Origin: Epiperipatus broadwayi
Taxonomy: Eukaryota > Onychophora > Udeonychophora > Euonychophora > Peripatidae
Assembly (NCBI GenBank): GCA_028023455.1
Contig: JAQFVV010012404.1
Span: 16,171,000-16,234,999, forward strand
Direction of reading: 5' to 3'
DNA length: 64,000 nt
The stretch's first letter is position 1. Each line of letters starts with the position of its first letter. A program made the translations under genes and the position numbers. Shown one piece after another: positions 57,978 to 64,000 of the stretch. A model generated the notes under the pieces. That model made no database searches, was not told the DNA's origin, and saw only the letters and a list, made by a program, of their open reading frames with translations.

Positions 57978-59687
57978 CTCAGCTTTCTTCAGGGAGTAAT
58001 TTATCTTGGATATCAATTACAATACCATCATATAGGTTCCAATTGAGTGGATAAATAACTTTGACAAACTAGAGACCATTTAATGAAAATCAAGTTAACG
58101 ATGTTTATTGACTAACAAAATAAAAATTCAAAAATTCTTTTAACAAAAAAATATATACATGTGGGTTAAGTACGTATCTCTATTATATTAATGATTAAAT
58201 GTGATTACTACTCTAACTTTTTCCATGGTAGTTTTACATAAAAACACTACATATTTACAAAGTAGATAAGAGTAATGAAAGGAAAAGTTATTAATTCATC
58301 ATTAAAATAATTGCGAAGCTAACTAACTATTTAACAAGATTATATGAAGGTGTGTGCCATGGCTTCGTAGTCCAATTCCAAGAGTAGAGGTTCCATCTTT
58401 GAGAACACACCTTGACTACATAAGTTTTATATGGTTGATAGAAAAAAATGTTTATGCAAGAATATTAGTCATTCAAACTGAGTAAACAAATATAAACAAT
58501 CATTAGTTAACAAAAAAACAAAAAAACAAATAACACAAATTTTATGCTGTAGCAAGTGCATATTTTTAATATGGAATATCAAATAAAATCTTACCTTATT
58601 CTATATTACAGTAAGGATGGTGAAAATACCTATTATCAAATCACTATGGATGGAGAGGTGATCTAAACTTTATTTAAAAAAATGTCTAACTTAATAACCT
58701 TTCTCCCTGCACTTTCTTGATTTAAACTACATTGGACTCTTCCAAGATGTAAAGATTTAGATTTTCAAGTGCGGAAGTGAAATAAAAAGAAAATACAGAA
58801 TGTCACAAAATAAAAAAAAGGATTACATAACAAATTAAGACTTTCTTCAAGTTATCTAATATAATATTCATGAATTAGACAATTAGTGTCTCTTATAGAT
58901 ACAGTTCATTGCTGTTTTGGTCATCCTTTTATGGCAAGTCATGCATTACTCACAGGGATTCCTCAGTGATTTATTTGGGATGATGTTATTTCCATCTTCT
59001 GTTGTTGTTTTCATTCTGTATCCATCAGGATGTCTAAGTCAACGCATTTGATGCTTCATCAGGCATTGTACAATTGAATATTAAATCATCACACTTCCTA
59101 TGGTCAGGTCTGATAACACTGTGGTCCTATGACAATATTAAATTTGCTAGAATATATTGTTTGCAGCTCATAAAAGATTTAAATTTTCTTAATTCACTGT
59201 TTGGTATTTAATAATTTTTATAAGAACAGAATTATTCCATCATTTATATATAACTTTGCTGATGATGTTTTATTTTATTTTATCCACATTTAAAGAATAG
59301 TGCAGTCCTTTTATTTTAAATCAGTTCAATATTTTATCCAGCTACACAAATCTATTAGAATTCTTTCTGTTTTAATATCACTATAATTTCTTGTAATTTT
59401 GTGTTACAATGATTAAATGAATAATTTGTAATCTTCAAATAAGCTGTCTGTGTTACTTTTAGATTCAAACATTTTGATTTTTTGATGTTGTTATACAGCT
59501 TTTGCATCCTTTTGAAAATAGTAAAAGATGATAGAAATGAAATGGGTTTGTTTTTATATTGGACTCAGTTTCTGTTGTCTAGTATACTTGCATTTTATTT
59601 CCTTTTCCATTGCTGATGTGAACTCTATTGTTTCACATTTTATATTGATTGTAAATAATACAGATTTTAACTTCTCCTCGATAATTT
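57978..59687. other. Upstream intron, no recognised element
   Basis: AT-rich with some less AT-rich islands (58340-58430, 58900-59130). No coding motif was recognised. Confidence 0.4.
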
Positions 59688-60155
59688 AATATACAAATTA
59701 AAAAGTGTATGCAACACTTGAATGAAAAGCTATACCAATTCTAAAAATTATTATGTGCTAAGCGCTTTTGAGGCCATTTGCCTAATATTCATAATGGTAA
59801 TGTGAGATGCAGAATGAGGAAATAGGGCCAGAATGCAAAACCCAAAATAGTCAGCATTGAGAAAAACGACATCAAGCGGAAAATCAGAGAAGCATACTTC
59901 ATTAATAGTAATAATAATGCTATCAATAGATGTGATACCTGCTTTGACATCTCCAAATGTTGGACTATCTGGCTCATTTGCATACATTTTGCATACCGCT
60001 TTGTTTTCTGGCCCTATTTCCTCGTTTTGCATCTCACATTACCACTATGAATATGAGGCAAATGGCCTCGAAAGCGCTTAGCGCATAATAATTTTTGGAA
60101 TCGGTATAGCTTCTCGTTCAAGCTTGCATATCCCTTTTAATTTGTATATTGATTG
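59688..60155. repeat. Foldback/MITE-like element with about 145-bp inverted repeats
   Basis: 59690-59838 is the reverse complement of 60003-60152, with outer tips ATACAAATTAAAA / TTTTAATTTGTAT. The inner landmark is GAGGCCATTTGCCT / AGGCAAATGGCCTC. About 165 bp lies between the arms. The open frames found here on both strands come from the inverted arms. Confidence 0.87.
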
Positions 60156-61989
60156 TAAGTAAAATAAAATTACCTAGTAGAATCATGCTTTCATCTTCCA
60201 CATTTGGTTACCTAATGACTGGTTTGACATTAGGTCATTACAATGTTTACCGAATCTAAGTCTTGTATAATGACATACAATACATTGACAGTGAATTCAT
60301 TATTTGTATAAATATATATTTGTATGATTTCTTTAACCCTCAAGATTTGCAGCTTAACACCTCTTACTTTTCAGAATTTTCTGACATTTTCTTTTTCTCA
60401 CACATCAATGTAAAATATATAATAAAATGATTATTACTTATCAGAAAATAACAATTTTGACTTCATTAGTTACATATTTATGTTTACTACTGAAATAAAT
60501 TTTAAATGTTCACATTTTTTTCCTGTAAATATTAAAAAAATGAGGATGTAATCAAAACAAAGGCTTTACACATCATCATTTGTAGAAAGATTATTTTCAG
60601 TTTATAAAATCAAAAAAATATTTCTTGTTCCAGATTATTTTTAAAAATGTGAATGAATATTTATTTATGTCTCTTATATCTAATGAATTATACTTTAAAA
60701 GTTTAAATTTTTTGAATATTTATTGCAAAATTATGATATTTTCTTACTGTAAGTTTAACGTAGATTGTTTACATCAAAGCTAGAATATTTTAATTTGTTT
60801 AGGCCCATATTTATATTAGCTGCTAATATAACATTATATTTTTGAAAATGAAGTATTTAAAGTCAAAATAAGTTATTAATAATTTATATTTCTTGATATC
60901 TAATAAATATACTGCAAATTATTTAAAAAAATAATAATCTAAAACCATAATAAATTTGCAAATAAACATGTTTTTTGCATCATTGGAAACTATGTCATAA
61001 AACACCAAACATTTTACAGGCTTGACAACAGACAATGGCTGAACATGTTAGGCAGGACTTTTGTCTATGGTAAGAGCAGGAATTTTGAATTTCGTGCCTT
61101 TTAGTGCAGAATTTTCAGCAATAAACTTTATTATAATAAAATATACCATTTTACATGCATTTTAACCTATAATACTTACAAAAAAATTCACCAGGGGGTA
61201 AATTGTCCCAAAGACAAAACAACTCATCTCAATCAAAGGGTGGGTTAACTACAGTTTTTATCTTTCTATTAGATAAGTAAAATTAATCTATCATGATATT
61301 TCTTTAATATAGCAAAAAGTAAACATTTGTTGCATTATATATATGTGTGTGTGTGTGTTTATTTACTCCATAGATTGAAAATACATGCTCAGCCACTTAT
61401 TAATCAATTTTACATTATGAATGAGCATGATTTGGTGATGAGTGAACAAAGGTTGGATTGTAAGCTACCCTTACAGGGTTAAAATTTTAAGCTATGATTA
61501 AAATTTTAACACTTCCTCAGAGTGTATGCCTTTGGTTTAGTGTTGGAATGTCTTTTCAAAAAGAAGAGTTATAAAATCTATTCTAATTTCTACTGTTTCC
61601 TCACTATATTCTTACTTTTCTTTCCATTTTCTTGCTTTATTGCTTGCATAGTAGTGAAATGTGATTTATATATGGGTCCTTTTTTATTATTATGATGGTT
61701 GTATGGTATGAGATCAACAGATAATGTGTCTCTATTGCAGATGGCATATAGTCAAACTTGTTAGCCTTTACCCTGCTTTTTTGAGGCTTATTTGGTTTTC
61801 TAAGAGCTAACTAAATATTGGAGGGTCCATCATTCTGTGCAGATCAAGTCTTGGTTGACTCTAAAGCATCGCAGTAATCGCTTTTGCAATTATCTAGGTA
61901 TACTCTCATCATATATTAATGTCCCTATTTTTTTTGATGTTCTCTTGCTTTCCTTTCTAATTCTAATTGAGACATGTCTATTCTTTCTT
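60156..61989. other. Upstream intron, no recognised element
   Basis: AT-rich with a TA/TG run near 61336-61360. The 61500-61990 part is less AT-rich and may be the 3' flank of the LTR-element remnant that follows. Confidence 0.4.
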
Positions 61990-63860
61990 GCTCATCAGTT
62001 AAATATAGCTACTCAGTGGTACTCTGTTTAACCAAAATAAGGTTTTAAACTGCAAGCATTATATGTTTTGTCACTTCTTCATTTACTTCTATCCAAAACA
62101 CATTTGAACCTCACTGTTTCACAATAGTAAAAGGTCCCTCGATTTTTTGGCATTTCCTTCCATTGGTTTACTCATATGGGATATCTTGATGAATATTTTG
62201 TCCCCTATCTTGAAGCTGTGGGCACTCCCTTTTTTGTTTTTGTTTATTCTCTCAGCTTTATTTGTTAGTTGCTCATATGCTTTTAATATGTCATTTTGTG
62301 TCAAATTTAGTATATTTAATTGGAGATTGATATTTGTCAAATAAGATTGTTTTTTATATTGCTTAGCTGACCTATACTGTTAAATGGCTCTAAGTTATGG
62401 TTTATATCACTTATAAGCTCATATGTACACATCCTACACACTTTGAACATCTCATATTGTGCTGCCATCAATTATTCTCTCTCTCTCTCTCCTTTTTTTG
62501 TTCCTTTGGATTTGATCCAGTTTATTAGTTCCAGGTTATAATCCATGAGGTCCATCCTTAATATCTGATCTTTAAGCAGTGGTACCTGTACACCTAATGA
62601 ATGTGAAGGGGCCTTTATACATATTGCATAATTTGTGAACTGTGAACCTTCTTGTTTAGCAGTTTGTGGTGTTGTTTCATCATACTCTAATGGTTTTCTA
62701 TGATTTGGACTTTCTGATTATGGAGGGACTTTAACTGTCATAATGCATATGTAAGTTGATCAAGCTTATTGGCTTCATTTGTGTCTTCAGACATGGTTTT
62801 TTTATTGTGATAACTTTTTTTAATTATTAATGTCTTAATCTGATGGTTGTCACTTAGTGTACCAATGTCTTGCCTCAAAAACATGTAGACTTTGCTCTGA
62901 TGGTGTATACAAATGTTGTAATACAATGCTAACTATACATCCAATTCACTCACTATAGTACCTTCTTCCATAATATTCCTCCATAATGACCTTAGAATAT
63001 GGCTATGTCTCATCTCTCATAGGTTTGTCCTTTGACTCTGAGTTAATCTTAACACCCTGTGAATTAAGTTTCACTCATTCTTTAGAAATATCATCTGACT
63101 ATGCTTCTCTCAACTCCTGAGATTTACAATCTAATTTAAATGCTACATTATTCACATGCAGGTTTATCAAGTTGTCTGAGCTCTCTACCTGATCTTGTGG
63201 ATTGCAGCTTACTGTCAATGTCATTAATGTCTTTGTGTGCTGAAGTCTTTCTGATTCACCCCTTTCCATCCCTTTACCTAGGTTTTTAGAACAGGTTCAA
63301 CTGCTTTAACAATGTTGGGATGATTTTCTATGCTGTCACTCTGCCATGTGATTGTGTGGTGCATTTCAGAGCACTTAATATTGCTCTCTGTGACATTCCC
63401 TTTCTCCTCATTATTTTGGGTCCTTTGATAAACCTCAGTAAGTTGCACTTCAATGGTTTGTGTCCTTTGGCAGGTCTGGGATTCCACTATTATAGGTCTC
63501 TGCTTAATGGCTTCATGCATCCAGCCAATTTGTGTCTCAGTCACATTTCCAGATACTTTATCTGGAGTCACCTTGATCAAGATTGTGTGGTTTTCACAGA
63601 GGCCATCTTGTCCTCAGAACACTTATTAAATCATTGCCATCCTTCTGTTATGTGCTTCATATTTCTGTTCAGGTTACTCATGTTATTGTTTATTTTGTTC
63701 ATATTTTGACTTATTTCCATCATCATTTGGAACTTCCGTGCCATAGTCATTCTATCTTCCACAACCTGTACTATTCTGATTTCAGGTACTTGGGTCATTT
63801 CTTCATCAAGTGTTTATCTGATGTGCAACCTGTCCCTGTGAAGAGTAGTCAACTTTAGTC
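61990..63860 (-). mobile_element. Decayed LTR retroelement (Ty3/Gypsy-like) remnant
   Basis: On the minus strand, 62340-62119 encodes AYEQLTNKAERINKNKKGSA, then FKIGDKIFIKI and, after a frame change, GPFTIVKQ. This is the pattern at the C-terminus of Gypsy-type integrases (linker helix, GDxVxVK, GPFxV). Upstream, around 63580-63280 and 63810-63660, are polar gag-like frames with stops. Only about 1.5 kb separates these from the integrase end, too short for protease, RT and RNase H, so most of pol is deleted. No LTR could be confirmed at either side. The element is non-functional. Confidence 0.5.
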
Positions 63861-64000
63861 GTAGACCTCCCTGGGTATTTGGATCTGCAAAGATCCTTCC
63901 CCCATACTACCAGAATCACCTATTTCATTATCGCTAATATATTCCTTGGTATGTTCTATTTTTTGCTTGTTAACAGTTTACCACTCCTAAGTATCATTAA

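Noticed and set aside
48198-64000. Search for the distal-His exon (WGQF-DHD) of the peroxidase
   Set aside because: No in-phase candidate was seen by eye on the minus strand. It is probably beyond the window, though a short exon could have been missed.

Overview
The window is strongly AT-rich eukaryotic DNA, recognisable as an invertebrate animal nuclear genome. Five spliced exons on the minus strand encode most of one animal haem peroxidase (peroxidasin / chorion-peroxidase type). Almost everything else is decayed transposable elements, foldback hairpins and TA or AAT microsatellites. The element mix (RTE-type LINEs, two related LINE families with zinc-knuckle ORF1, a Penelope-like element with a GIY-YIG nuclease, mariner, LTR-element scraps, a tRNA-like SINE) and the peroxidase suggest an arthropod, perhaps a chelicerate, or another invertebrate. 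The sequence alone does not settle the taxon.

Layout. The peroxidase gene runs right to left from at least 48197 to 3725, with exons at 48036-48197, 47754-47957, 36987-37321, 32188-32558 and 3725-3894. All four internal junctions have GT/AG ends and matching phases. The introns are 78 bp, 10.4 kb, 4.4 kb and 28.3 kb. The N-terminal exons (distal haem His, calcium site) and the last exon were not found and probably lie outside the window. Everything between the exons is intronic; left of 3725 is the next intron or flank.

The 28-kb intron holds an RTE 3' scrap (5010-5605), a near-full-length LINE (A, 8005-13258) sitting between two AAT/GAT trinucleotide arrays, a decayed reverse-transcriptase fragment (E), a TIR element, and a 1-kb palindrome carrying a SINE whose empty site survives in the opposite arm. 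It also holds a three-level nest: LINE C inside LINE B inside LINE D, with a 13-bp target duplication bounding B. The 4.4-kb intron holds an RTE LINE fused directly to a Penelope-like element. The 10-kb intron is mostly anonymous AT-rich DNA with two related dispersed repeats and hairpins. The region right of 48197 holds hairpins, an internally deleted mariner, and two LTR-retroelement remnants.

No intact transposon gene was found. Every element ORF carries stops, frameshifts or truncation. The points most worth following up are the SINE empty-site pair, the twin palindromes of identical architecture, the hairpins that bracket a peroxidase exon pair, the substitutions in the peroxidase haem pocket, the RTE/Penelope junction, and LINE A sitting inside a trinucleotide microsatellite.
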